From: Hypholoma sublateritium FD-334 SS-4
Lineage: Eukaryota; Basidiomycota; Agaricomycetes; Agaricales; Strophariaceae
Assembly: GCA_000827495.1 (NCBI GenBank)
Contig: KN817673.1
Coordinates: forward strand, 23,944 to 69,148
Reading direction: 5' to 3'
Length of the DNA stretch: 45,205 bases
The notes under the pieces were generated by a model. It did not search any database. It was not told where the DNA came from and worked only from the letters and a program-made list of their open reading frames with translations. Both the position numbers and the translations under genes were made by a program. How positions within the stretch are numbered: the stretch's first letter is position 1; every line of letters starts with the position of its first letter. Shown piece after piece: positions 9,448 to 20,871 of this stretch.

Positions 9448-12400
9448 TTGGCGAAGAACACAGCGCAGAGGCAGACAGCGGTGGCCGCGTGCCAGTTCGA
9501 CTACCACAACCGCCGCTTCGCGCGGCAGGCCGTCGACAGCGCGGATGCCTTTGCGCCTGTGGAAGACGGGAAGGAGGTCGAGGGCGGGTACAAGGACGCC
9601 ATGCGCCTCTCGCGGCTCGAGCAGGAGGAGCAGCGCGTGAAGCACGCGATCGAGGAGAAGCAGCGCAAGGACCGCGAGGACAACCGGATGAAGATGGACC
9701 TCGACAAGACGCCGCCGCGCGCGGAGATTGAGGCCGCGGAGAAGGAGCTCGCGGCTCTCAAGCACGAGAAGGAGGGCGCCGCCGCCGGGGCCGCGAAGCG
9801 CAAGCGCCGCTGGGACGTCGGCTCCGCGGCGGACGAGAACGTCGACCCTAATAGGCGGGACGGCGGCGAGTGGTCGAAGGAGGCGCTCGAGGCCGCCGTG
9901 GCGCCGAAGAAGCGCTCGCGCTGGGACGCCACGCCCGCGGACGCCGGCGCCGTCGGCGAGACGCCGAAGCGCTTGCGCTGGGACCAGACGCCCGCGCCCG
10001 TCCCCGATGCGCCGATGATGCCCATCATCATGAATGCGCCCGGCATCATGCAGGACGACAAGAACAACCGGTACCTGTCTGACGAGGAGCTTGACGCTGT
10101 CCTACCTGCGACCGGGTACGCCATCGTCCCCCCGCCGCCGGGCTATGCGCCCATGGTNGCCCCCCGCAAGTTCATGGCGACCCCGCTCCCCGACGCTGGT
10201 GGCTTCCAGATCCAGGAGGGCTCCGACGCGGCGGCGGCGGCGGCCGCTGCTGGCCTCGCCCCCGAGGTGCCCACCGAAATACCCGGCGTCGGCAACCTCG
10301 CGTTCTTCAAAGCGGAAGACGCCCAATATTTCGCGAAAATCTTGAAAGAGGAAGATGAGACGGATCTGACGGTGGAGGAGATGAAAGAGCGGAAGATCAT
10401 GCGACTGCTGCTCAAGATCAAGAACAGCACGCCGCCCGTGCGCTAGACTGCGCTGCGCCAGATCACCGACAAGGCCCGCGAGTTCGGCGCTGGGCCGCTT
10501 TTCGACAAGATCCTCCCGTTGCTCATGGAGCGTACTCTTGAGGACCAGGAACGCCATTTGCTTGTTAAAGTCATCGATCGTGTCCTATACAAGCTTGACG
10601 ACCTCGTCCGGCCATACGTGCACAAAAATCTCGTCGTCATCGAGCCTCTCCTCATCGACGAGGATTACTACGCCCGTGTCGAAGGTCGCGAGATTATTTC
10701 CAACCTGTCCAAGGCTGCTGGCCTGGCACAGATGATCTCGACAATGCGTCCGGATATCGACCACGCCGACGAGTACGTGCGCAACACTACCGCTCGTGCA
10801 TTCTCCGTCGTCGCCTCCGCGCTCGGCATNCCNTCNCTGNTGCCCTTCCTCAANGCTGTCTGTCGCTCGAAGAAGTCGTGGCAAGCACGTCACACCGGTA
10901 TCCGTATCGTGCAGCAGATCGCAATCATGATGGGCTGCGCCGTGCTCCCGCATCTGCGCAACCTTGTCGACTGTATNGCGCACGGGCTGNCTGATGAGCA
11001 GCAGAAGGTGCGGACTATGACCGCCCTTGGGCTNGCGGCGCTCGCGGAGGCCGCCGCGCCCTACGGTATCGAGTCGTTCGATAACGTGCTCAAGCCGCTC
11101 TGGCTGGGCATCCGTCTGCACCGCGGCAAGGGCCTCGCTGCGTTCCTCAAGGCGATTGGGTTCATCATCCCGCTCATGGACCCCGAGTATGCGTCGTACT
11201 ACACCAAGGAGGTGACCGTGATTCTGATTCGCGAGTTCCAGACCTCAGACGAGGAGATGAAGAAGATCATGCTCAAGGTCGTGAAGCAGTGCGCGGCGAC
11301 GGAAGGTGTGACTGCGCAGTACATCAAGCAGGACATCCTGCCCGAGTTCTTCAAAGCGTTCTGGGTGCGCCGCATGGCGCTCGACCGCCGCAACTACCGC
11401 CAGGTCGTCGAGACGACCGTCGAGCTCGCGCAGAAGGCAGGCGTCGCTGAGATTGTCGGGCGCGTTGTAAACGAGCTCAAGGACGAGGCGGAGCCGTACC
11501 GCAAGATGGTGATGGAGACAATTACCCGCGTTGTCGCCACGCTCGGCGCCGCAGATATCGACGAGCGCCTCGAAGTACGCTTAGTTGACGGCATCATCTA
11601 CTCCTTCCAGGAGCAGACGACGGAGGACCAGGTCATGCTCGATGGGTTCGGCACGGTCGTCAATGCGCTCGGGATCCGCGTGAAGCCCTACCTGACACAA
11701 ATTGTTTCGACGATTCTGTGGCGCCTGAACAACAAGAGCGCGAAGGTGCGCCAGCAGGCAGCGGATCTGACGACGCGTCTTGCGGTCGTCATCAAGCAGT
11801 GCGGTGAGGACCAGCTACTGAGTAAGCTTGGACTCGTCCTCTTTGAGCAGCTTGGTGAAGAGTACCCGGACACACTTGGTAGCATCATTGCCGCAGAGGG
11901 CGCGATAGCAAACATTGTTGGTATGACGCAGATGAACCCACCGGTGAAGGATCTCCGTGAGTTTCTCTTATTCCTCTCAATTTCTCAAATTTCTAACATC
12001 TTTGCTTTGTGTTTAGTGCCGTGCATGACCCCAATTCTACGCAAAGGCGTCGATCAATTTGATTGGGCGCATTGCAGATCGCGGCGCCGAGTTCATGCCT
12101 GCACGCGAGTGGATGCGTATCTGCTTTGAGCTTCTCGACCTTCTCAAGGCACACAAAAAAGGTATCAGGTGTGCGGCGGTCAACTCGTTCGGTTACATCG
12201 CGAAGAGTCTTGGGCCCCAGGACGTGCTCTCCGTTTTGCTCACGAACCTGCGTGTACAGGAACGCCAGAGTCGCGTGTGTAGTACAGTTGCAATCGCCAT
12301 CGTGGCCGAAACTTGCGGACGTGAGTGTTTATCTTTGAACAACCTTATTATCTGAAAATGCTGAACCTTCTATCTTAATTTTTTAGCCTTCACCTGCAAT

Positions 12401-12491
12401 CCCGCTATCCTGAATGAATATCGTACCGCCGAGCTGAACGTACGCACGGGCTGTCTCAAGGCACTCTCCTTCGTGTTTGAGTACGTTGGCT
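9448..12491 (+). pseudogene. Splicing factor 3B subunit 1 (SF3B1/Prp10/Hsh155), interrupted and 3'-truncated
   Basis: SF3B1 is the HEAT-repeat scaffold of the U2 snRNP that holds the branch-point adenosine. The N-terminus has the diagnostic RWD-TP repeats (KRSRWDATP near 9910; LRWDQTP near 9975), which bind U2AF-homology motifs, then [27 protein letters not shown] and the HEAT domain ([60 protein letters not shown]). Three lesions are visible. An in-frame TAG at 10444-10446 stands where the family has Lys in TPPxRKxALRQ. About 20 bases are missing near 12043-12047, removing the NRHEKVQE segment and shifting the frame. Homology ends after SFVFEYVG at about 12490, losing roughly the last 250 residues. 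Introns at 11957-12016 and 12321-12386 are retained. N bases fall mostly at third codon positions. Confidence 0.92.
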
Positions 12492-12822
12492 GTACTTTAC
12501 TGGCAGCTCTCTGAGCTGCGAAGCTGCAGGACGTACGGGGCGAGTAGACAGAGTTTCCGCGAGCTGCAAGGTCTGTAGTCGAAGAGAGCGCACCAGTATT
12601 ACTGTTTGTTCTTTTGTATTAAATCCTGTTTGAAATACAAGTCGGCGGAATCTTGACACCAAAGATGAGAAATTATTTAAGTTCATTCGGATTCATGATG
12701 AATGGGAATTCTCACCGTCATGAGATCAACATAGATAGGCCGGGAACTTGAAGTAGGGCGGAGTCCGCGTCTATTTTGCTCTCTTCCACTCGTCTATTTG
12801 TTTTCTCAGACCTGCTAATACC
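12492..12822. other. Short spacer and likely promoter of the dioxygenase gene
   Basis: About 330 bases with no ORF of note lie between the truncated SF3B1 copy and the ATG at 12823. The sequence just upstream (cctgctaatacc before ATG) is a reasonable fungal start context. No TATA box is evident. Confidence 0.4.
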
Positions 12823-15800
12823 ATGGACATAACCTTTACTCCCCTAGAAACACTTGGTTTACTGGCATTCCTCAGAGGACATGCGTCTATCCTACCCAAC
12901 TGCCTTGCGGACCTACCGTCAAAGCTTGCGACATCTCTGGAGGCAAATGCTGAAACGCTATCGCTTGCAGATTTTGGCTTGCTTTCCCCTGTGAGATGAC
13001 ATTCTAAGTGCTACACAAACTTACTGTGAACTGATCTATCCCTCGTTCCAGATAAACAATGATCCAGTGACTCGGACTGCATCAAACCATGACGAATCTC
13101 TGCCGTCTCCCGAAGAAACCGTGATAGCGAGGGTGATCCCTCATTTCCAGGTATGGTTCAAGCTTACCTCCTATTATGATTAACTTCTAACAGAATGCTG
13201 ATGAATCCCAGTCCAATTTTGAAATGACTGCTCCAGAGCATTGTCGCCAAGTGTGTAGTCTTTATCTACGTACAAAAAATATCACTCAATTTGAACTCAT
13301 CTACAGAGCTCTCCGAGGTTGAACACCCTCATAGGAGGATCCTTAGATGAGGATCACCAAGTAGATGTGGACATGGAAGACCAAGAACATTACCAAGTGA
13401 ATCAACAAGATGTCGACCGAGAACCAGTACCAGATCATGACCGTCCCTCAAGGCCCATTCTTGGCTCTAAAAAGGGACTTCAAGGAAATGGACGTCGCCA
13501 TAGACAAGGAAAAGACAAAGTACCTGAGATGAAATTGAAAAAGCGCGGTGACGTATCAGTCAAACCCACCAAGCGAACTCTTGCTCTTCGTCTCCCCCGA
13601 AAGCAACGGCATCTGAATGGAAACGGTCACGGCTGCATTGGAACGGAGATGCCTGTGGTTGAACATCAGGCCTTGAACCATGTCGCTTCTGCCTTTTTCC
13701 TTATGGTTGCAGATTGCTGTACAAAAGCAACAACAGGAGAATTATGGCCACTTCTTGAAGGCATGTTCCAAATATTGCGACCTACCACATCTCCAGAAAT
13801 TAATTCTACTGCTGCTTCATCTGCTATGGCCACTGATTCTCTGGAAAACCTTGTATCTCGTCTTGGCCAGATTGAAAGGAATTTGTCGGGTTTTAATTTC
13901 GTTTATATGCTGGATACCATTCAACTTCGTGCTAAGGTAGTTAGGTGAGTAGCATCTCTATTTCTACACAGATATGGAATAAACGGAATTTCCAGCATAG
14001 GGAATACTACGAAACAATCTGTAGATGCTATTTTGGCTTCTGTCGAACGGCCAGGATTAAGCAAAACCACTTTGCGTAGATACTATAATGACGGGGGCAG
14101 ATTTGCTCTTCTGGCTGGTGGAGGTATGTATTATTGGTCATTTATTAATATCGGGTATCATAGCTCATTTAGAAAATCTAGGTACCATGCTCCTGCTTGC
14201 TGTTCTGGCAATTTCAAAGATCAAAACAGGTTTTCATATAAGAGAAACAATGGAAGATGTCCTTATCAAGATTAATCACACCCTGCGTTGTCCTGAACCA
14301 GGTGAGTACGATACTCAGAAGTTTCATTTTTTTTGCTTACTCTTTCATAGACAGCGTTCCAGGAAAACTGGTTATAAATCAGATAATTCCTGCCATCTCA
14401 TATATACGAGAAAAATTCAGAATCAAATTTTCCACGATGCTTTCTTCGAATTTGACTACTGGATATAGCTTTACTGAATATGGCTCTTTGCCAAGTTTGG
14501 AGCTAGGCAATATTCAAGAATCAGATACCTTTTTCGATTCGTTGTTATTTGAGTAAGTGTTGATAAATTTATTATAGTATAATATTCTTACCCGTGAATG
14601 ATTCAGCTTTCTTTTAAAGCCTCGATGCAAAACAACGTGGTCTAGCTGCTATTATTCTTTGCCTCAAAATGTGGAATCCATTCAATATCATGCTATGAAT
14701 TATGTGGCTCTTTCGGCTACTGTTACAACCATTGGCTCTATCTCCCTTGATGATCTACCACCCATGTCTCCTCTGACTGATTTGGATGATGAGTTGGACG
14801 ACATGGATATCGTAGAAGGGCTAGAACTAGACCCACCCCCAACCATATACGTCATCGAGACAAAATATAATCCAAAATCAGATATCAACGTTGCCTTAAA
14901 GTGTCCAAGGACTGCAAATAGTCAAGATATATACCTCAACACACAGAAGGAACGACGTTTAGCAGAAAAATCGCAAGTTGCTACTTCCTTAGACGATCTT
15001 AAAAAAAAGGTGTGTATTTTTTTGATTCGAAAAATTTCCTTCTCTGACTAGTAGTTTATGCATTAGCTTCAATCACTTCTTAAGTCTGGACATCGTCAAA
15101 ATCCAAAGACATATGTTTCTGTTGCTTCTCCGATATTGGATAAGTATGTACTTGGATTATTACCTAGGTTCTACAATCTAACAGCTGGTTCAGTACCCGC
15201 CTGTCTATCAATGACGTCAATGGCAAGCCGATGATAATTGTCCTTCCTGACTTGCCAAAAGACCTGAAAGAAAGAGCACTGAGCTGTATAACTACCTTAT
15301 ATGAACATCTACTTAAGGACACCGATACCGAGGAGCTCAAAGCAGAACATGAATATCCAAGCTACCATTTCAGCTGGTACAATAGGTATTCCAAGCATGT
15401 ACGTTCCTATCAAATCTCACCATATAAGTCTCATATAGATTTTAGGGGACTGGATTTTCACCTGACGCTGAGCCGGCAATCAACCAGACTGAGGGGAGAA
15501 AAATATTCAGGACCTCTGATTGTATACCCAGAACTTCTGAAGAGCTCCAAGAGCACATAGATGAGTACCTGGAGTTAACAAAATGCTTTGAGGATATATT
15601 TGAGTGGACGGAAAATGCGGTATGTCATAGTATGCTTTTTTGAGACTTGAGAGACTCTTTCAAACCAGAGTATAGGTCAAACAAGTCTTACCAGTTGACT
15701 ATGAAGTTTTAGCTCAGTTCGCTAGGGTTCTACCTGCTGGTGGTCTTGCGCCTGGTTATCCCTTCACCAGCATTGTTATCAACCTTAATTGTGCCACAAA

Positions 15801-16080
15801 AATCCATCGAGACGACAAGGATTTTGGATTCTGCCTTGTATTGGTATTATCCGAAGATTGTCAAGGTGGTGACTTGTGCTTCATTGAACCTGGAGTTCGA
15901 TTGGAATTGAGGAGCGGCGACATAGTTTTGTTTCGATCTTCTGAGCTTACTCATTACAATATGCATTTTAAGGGCATACGGGCATCGGTTGTATTGCACA
16001 CCGATCTTAGTTTTCAATCTTGGGTTAAAGATAGAAACGATTGGAGGAATTCAAGGTACATGAATGTTTCTCGTATATAG
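12823..16080 (+). CDS. 2-oxoglutarate/Fe(II) dioxygenase, TET/JBP-like basidiomycete family, 12 exons
   Basis: Twelve exons join without a stop or phase error: 12823-12990, 13052-13150, 13194-13250, 13307-13944, 13996-14123, 14182-14301, 14351-14552, 14607-15009, 15067-15143, 15185-15398, 15446-15619, 15676-16080. They encode 894 residues. All introns are GT-AG and about 43-66 bases long. The last exon carries a double-stranded beta-helix dioxygenase core: KIHRDDKDFGFCLVLVLSED supplies the HxD iron ligands (His804, Asp806), GDIVLFRSSELTHYN the distal His853, and FKGIRASVVLHTD the 2-oxoglutarate-binding Arg862. The N-terminus is acidic and low-complexity, followed by a basic patch (KKGLQGNGRRHRQGKDK near residue 155) and a helical region (RRYYNDGGRFALLAGGG). 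This layout resembles large Agaricomycete proteins annotated as JBP/TET-type oxygenases, which act on thymine or 5-methylcytosine in DNA; the substrate here is inferred only. An unrelated DSBH oxygenase is the alternative. The intact frame contrasts with broken neighbours. Confidence 0.8.
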
Positions 16081-17085
16081 TCTCTCTATGCTATCAGTAG
16101 TTGATCAGTAGTCAAGCAAATTATACACTTTATATGTATATTCACTTCTGTATTTTTTTGTACATGATTACCATCATCCGTGCTCAACGTTCAACGCTCT
16201 ATTTCTTTATCATGTCTTCACCACATCTACAATACACCAACAGTACTCCTGTTCTTGGGATCTCCACCTGCCTAGATGGAATTCCAGTATGCACCATGAC
16301 TTCTTCCGAGTCCGGGTTCCCCGCGGCGTCACACGTTCTCAAGGCTCTACTCCTCCATAAGTTCTTCAACTTCAAACAACATCCACCTCATATACATCTT
16401 CAACAAGTAAAATACAAGGTAGCTTGTTGGTGGCTCTCAAGATCTTCTACTTACATGTGAATGCAGAAAGTGAGTAACCGTTGTCTTTTCTCTTCACCTT
16501 CTCACATGGTTGATGGTTCGTACAGCGTCCTACAAAAAGCCTAAATCCACCAATCCTCCCGTACTTGAAATCAGCAGTACCAAACCAGGTGTCCTTGACA
16601 ACACCTAGCTGTCTTGTTTACTCAGAACCTTGAGCTCCATGCTTTTGTTTGCGTCATTTGATCTCTACATCGCTGCCCCACTGCCCACATGCGCCAGGCT
16701 TTCAAAACCTCAACTTGCAGGGTGAGCCCTGTTGACCAAAGTGGGTTCTCATCGAAACAATCCCCAGTCATAGTTCCTTCTGGCGTTGGGTCCCAAGAGC
16801 GCGTACGATGCAAGGCATAGAAGACAAAGGCTGCCATACAATGCTGATTTCGATGGAGACGAAATGAACATGCAGTACGTGTATTCTGCGCTAAGTTCGT
16901 GACTCTCAACTCACATCGCCACCCACACAAAGTGAAGAGACTTGCGCGGAGCTGAGTGCAATTGCCTGGGTGTCAAGACAAGTCAGATCTTTGCATGATG
17001 ATGCATCATCTTCTCTAAATGTCCACTGAACATTGTTTAGAACGTCTCGCCCCAAGCCAGCAATCCTGACATAGGCATTGTGCAG
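16081..17085. other. Intergenic region with a possible small split gene
   Basis: A weak plus-strand model begins at ATG 16213 (MSSPHLQYTNSTPVLG...) and could be spliced to a block at 16527-16608 (SYKKPKSTNPPVLEISST), which is preceded by a good donor and acceptor (gtgagt...tacag). The frame of the first part is interrupted, so I do not call a gene. The rest holds only overlapping short ORFs. Confidence 0.25.
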
Positions 17086-19147
17086 GATACTCTGTGGATT
17101 CACTATCGGTATTGCCATGACACCATTTCCAATCCCACGACGACGGCTTACATTACACAGACTCTCGCTAAGTGGCAAGTCGATGTGTCAAAGATCATTG
17201 ACAATGCCACCCACGATCATTTGAAGGCCTCTTCTTGCATGATTCTTCGAGAGCTTGTTCGAGCGCCAGCTCAATTTGGTGCGTGATACATTGGGTCAGT
17301 ATGCACAGACTCCGAGTCGGAGGCATTGGACGGAGGACTCATCAACGTTAAGCAGATGGTCGTTGCTAGATTCAAGGGTTCCTTTATCAACATCTTGTGA
17401 ATGTCAGTCTGTGTTGACTAGCAGTCCATTGAAGGTTACCTCATTGCATTTGGTTTCCGTCAACTCACTCACCCTCATTTCACAAAGGATGATTTTAGTC
17501 CGGAGTCATGCGGTTTCGTCAAGAACTCGTACCTCGGCGGGCTGATTCCCCAGAACTTCATCTTCCACGCCATGGCTGGTCATGAAGGTCTCATTGATAC
17601 CACCGTTAAGACAGCCGAGACCGGTTATATCCAGCGCCATCTTGTCAAGGCGCTGCAGGATGTCATAGTCTGCTACGATGGCACTGTCCGCATGTTTCTG
17701 GGCGATCTGATCCAATTCATGTACGGAGAGGACAGCATGGTCGGTGCATTCAACGAAGATGCAGAACATCGAGACGTTCAGCCTGAGCAACCGCAATTTC
17801 AAGCACAACTACTGTGTCGACGTCATGGATCCCTCTGGCGGCTTCCTCCCTGGAGTGCTACAGATGGGCATCAACGATAACTTTCCAGAACCACAGGACA
17901 AGCTCGACGAAGAGTACGTGCAGCTCGACGAGGACCGCTGGCTCCTGCGTAAATTTGTTTTCCTCCATGTCTCCACCACGCCAATCTATCACGCATTGTG
18001 CAAAACTCCTTCCAAATCTTCTGCATTGACCGCTGTAAGCCCAGCGAGCTTGATCCCATGTATATTGTTGAAGCCATGCAGGAGCTGGGAAGGCATCTGA
18101 TTGTTGTTCATGGCGAGGACCAACTCAGCAAAGAGACGCAGGAGAACTTGATGCTGACGTTCAGGATGCATCTACTTGCCAAATTTTCATCCTGAGCCTT
18201 CGACTGTTACTGGGTGAAGTCTAGACCCAAGTTCAACCAGTTGCTTGTGCATCTGGGTGGGATGTGCGGAACGCTCGCGGTGCAGTCTGTTGGAGAGCCC
18301 ACCATGCAGATGACACTCAAGACATCCCAATATGCCGGTGTTTCCAGTAAGAACGTCACACTTGGTGTGCCACGTTTGAAGGAGATTATCAATGTCGCAA
18401 CAAACATTAAGACACCAACCTTGTCCGTTTACCTGGAGCCCCAGGTCGCCTGGTTGTCAGAGCTGGCGAAGAATGCACAGCAGGAGCTTGCATATACTTA
18501 CCTCTTTGCACACCGTCACAGCCGTGGTTGAGATCTGGTACGATCCCTACCCGAGCTTGACCATCATCAAGGAGGCTTCCGTGTTTGTCGAGTCTTTCTT
18601 CACCATTCCTGATGAGGAAATGGAATTGAAGCTGCACTTGCAGTCAGCGTGGCTCCTGCGTCCCAACCTCAACTGAGTGAAAACAATCAACCGCAACTTG
18701 ACGATGCACTACAGAGAGCTTCAAGACCGATATGTTCGTCATCTGGAGCAAACACAATTCGGAAAAGCCTATCATCTGTTGTCATGTTCTGGGAGGCCAC
18801 AAGGAGGTGGAGGGCGCACCAGACGAGTATATCTTTCTGGGACAGTTCAAAGGCTCAAGCACTCCATGCGGAACTCGGTCACGGTCAGTCTGCTGGTGTC
18901 AAGGGTTGGGCAAGGGCATTAATTATGTTTTCCTGCAGGAGCAGAACAAGATGACCATTTCCATGGACGGTCCATCCACACTGACCGAGAGAAAGAGCAG
19001 ATGTCAGAGACGGACAGGATAAAACTAAAGATCGCTGTGTGCATCAACGGCATCAACTTCAAGGGGACATATTACCTTTAGCACACCAACCAACCAAAAC
19101 TGTACAATGCCGATTTCAATGCAGACAAAATGAAGATAAATCATTAG
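17086..19147 (+). pseudogene. RNA polymerase II largest subunit (RPB1), decayed and rearranged
   Basis: RPB1 is the catalytic subunit of RNA polymerase II. The piece covers roughly the pore to jaw and cleft regions: DVSKIIDNATHDHLKA near 17180, FERQLNLVRDTLGQYAQ near 17260, a bridge-helix block ([19 protein letters not shown] near 17570; the family has MGGREGLID), [19 protein letters not shown] near 17680, [20 protein letters not shown] near 18305, [20 protein letters not shown] and [10 protein letters not shown] near 18530. At least six frame changes and several stops break it, and conserved residues are altered. The N-terminal clamp and the C-terminal heptad repeats are missing. At 19103-19147, after the most C-terminal block, lies a degenerate copy of the catalytic NADFDGD motif (YNADFNADKMKINH), which belongs upstream in a normal gene. 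No function is expected. Confidence 0.88.
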
Positions 19148-19252
19148 ACTGAAAAATTATTAATTTCTCCACCTATCATGTAAAGTGATATATCTAGCAT
19201 TTGCCTTTGTCCTGAGGGGTGTTGAATAAATGGTCCACATATTCAGTAGAAT

Positions 19253-19855
19253 TTACGTTAAATCTATTGGACTGGAAGAAGTACCGTTGCCCTGAAAGTC
19301 CACAGACAAGTTCGAATTTGATAGTTCTATTGGATTTAACCTGCCCCCTGCCTCATAGATTCTGAGGTAAAGTACAGCGGATAGCTTTAGATCGCCTTGT
19401 CCCTGTTGTTGAGAGCTCTTTTTGCGCCACTCTGGCCTCAGAGGGCAGACAGGGAAGCCCTGAAGATACAATGTAGGATGTAATGGGTGCTGGATCTCCA
19501 ATGGCTTGTTCTGTTCGACTTCTCGCCACACCGTTTGGATACCATCCTTTCGATATCCTTTCCAAAACAGTTCAACTGCTGCTGGGTCACAGCCGCTCTT
19601 GACGCGACGAATGCAGAGGTCGCCAACCTCCGAGTTACTGATGTCAGAAGTTGGCAGTAGGGTTGAGATGTAGATGCGTGTAGTTTTGGGTGGTTGAGTT
19701 TTGAGCGTGAATTTTTTATACGGGGTGTAAGATCCACTATACTGGACTTCTTGGTCCATGACGAATGATTGATGGTGAGTCACTGCAATTGAAGGATTAC
19801 AGCTTAAGACTTGCTTATGTAAGTGCTTCGAGTCCTTCAAATGAACTTGAAGCAT
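19253..19855 (-). CDS. Orphan 200-residue protein
   Basis: An uninterrupted minus-strand ORF of 200 codons in a region otherwise rich in stops. A second possible start (MDQEVQYSG) lies at 19759, about 32 codons in, and would give 168 residues. The protein is polar, with a basic and Gln-rich middle (EWRKKSSQQQGQGDLK) and ends in SSSPIDLT. The ending resembles both SUMO-interacting and CtBP-binding short motifs, but four to five residues prove nothing. I recognise no family, signal peptide or membrane segment. It lies between the RPB1 remnant and a condensin-like fragment, in opposite orientation to both. Confidence 0.45.
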   Translation of the reverse strand: MLQVHLKDSKHLHKQVLSCNPSIAVTHHQSFVMDQEVQYSGSYTPYKKFTLKTQPPKTTRIYISTLLPTSDISNSEVGDLCIRRVKSGCDPAAVELFWKGYRKDGIQTVWREVEQNKPLEIQHPLHPTLYLQGFPVCPLRPEWRKKSSQQQGQGDLKLSAVLYLRIYEAGGRLNPIELSNSNLSVDFQGNGTSSSPIDLT

Positions 19856-20469
19856 CTGTATTGTGTCCCAAGACGTTTGCCTCGATCATCTTCATTTACC
19901 GATCATTTACTGGCTATCATGAAGGGTCACCGGTCACCGGTCAAGCTTGGAATATCGTGCAAGCTCCAAAGCATGCTGTATGTCATTTATTTCATTCTCG
20001 CTGGCTTTTCCCAATTATTTTTTCAGGATGAGGGTGCGTATTATGACTCTCATTATTCATTCTATTAGGTCCTCAAACTGACGCGGCGAACAAAAGTGCT
20101 TGTTTAGAACGAAGAGATGGATATTTATGACCTGCCCAACGGTCCAGCATCTCCAATGTTGTCGACTAGTAGCGTTCCCCTTCCTAATGAAATGAACTCA
20201 AAAGTCAGAGCACAGGCCCTGAATTCTATTGGCCGATGTGGCGTACATCTACAGAGGCATCTGGTGTCCCTCCTGTTCCTTTTGCTGCTAAATTCCAATG
20301 AGTGCAAAGGGACAATGGGTATCACTGTTCTTGAGCATCTGGGACGACTAGGCGCTGTTGAGATGAGTTTGCGGCGACTCGGTATCGACGAAGCAGAAGA
20401 GTAAATGATCGAAGAAGCAGTAGATGCTGGAGAGGGCCAAGAAGCCAAAAGCTGCCACCGCCTTGCAGC

Positions 20470-20801
20470 CTCGCTTACGCACCATCGCCATCGACAAGTG
20501 AGGATGGTGAAGCCGAAGGTACCTCCCCTAGGAAATTCAAAAAGAAGAAGGGCTCGAAGCTCAAGCCGCACAAATCTCAGATCAACGTCGCCGCTGCCGC
20601 GGAGGAGCACGCTTGCGGTATACGATGGCTAGGAGGTCACAAAGCAGCGCATACAGAATCCCCAAGGCGCTCGCGTTCATCAACGAGATCAGGAGCGTGA
20701 TGGAGCCAAAGGGATGTCTACTTAGCTTGCTCAGCAAGTTGGAGGTGCTCGAGGTTGTGGAACTCTTCCGCATTGCACGCGAGTATCCCTTCGAGGCATG
20801 A
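20470..20801 (+). pseudogene. Condensin complex subunit 1-like fragment
   Basis: Two plus-strand blocks in different frames resemble the central part of condensin subunit 1 (Cnd1/Ycs4), a HEAT-repeat subunit that binds the SMC2-SMC4 complex during chromosome condensation. The first is a Lys-rich linker (SPRKFKKKKGSKLKPHKSQI near 20530, then NVAAAAEEHA); the second is KALAFINEIRSVMEP followed by LEVLEVVELFRIAREYPFEA and a stop at 20801. In the family this position reads approximately FIxxIxxAM...EVLEAMEFFRVAxEYQ. A frame change near 20610 and the abrupt stop mark it as a fragment. The ORF before it (20117-20404) is not recognisable. The assignment rests on about 50 residues. Confidence 0.5.
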
Positions 20802-20871
20802 GGGCAAGTGCGCGCCGGTGGGCAATTCAATTCAAATGTCGTGAATTACTGCACCACTTTAAACCTGGCTA

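Noticed and set aside
9501..10124. Long minus-strand ORF opposite the SF3B1 N-terminus
   Set aside because: Its composition (Ser/Arg/Ala-rich) is what the antisense of a GC-rich gene gives, and the plus strand carries unmistakable SF3B1 motifs.
10585..11121. Minus-strand ORF opposite the SF3B1 HEAT region
   Set aside because: Antisense shadow of conserved SF3B1 coding sequence; no motif of its own.
16101..16460. 119-codon ORF as a gene
   Set aside because: The start region is AT-rich and hydrophobic by composition, the better ATG is at 16213, and the frame does not join the later coding-like block.
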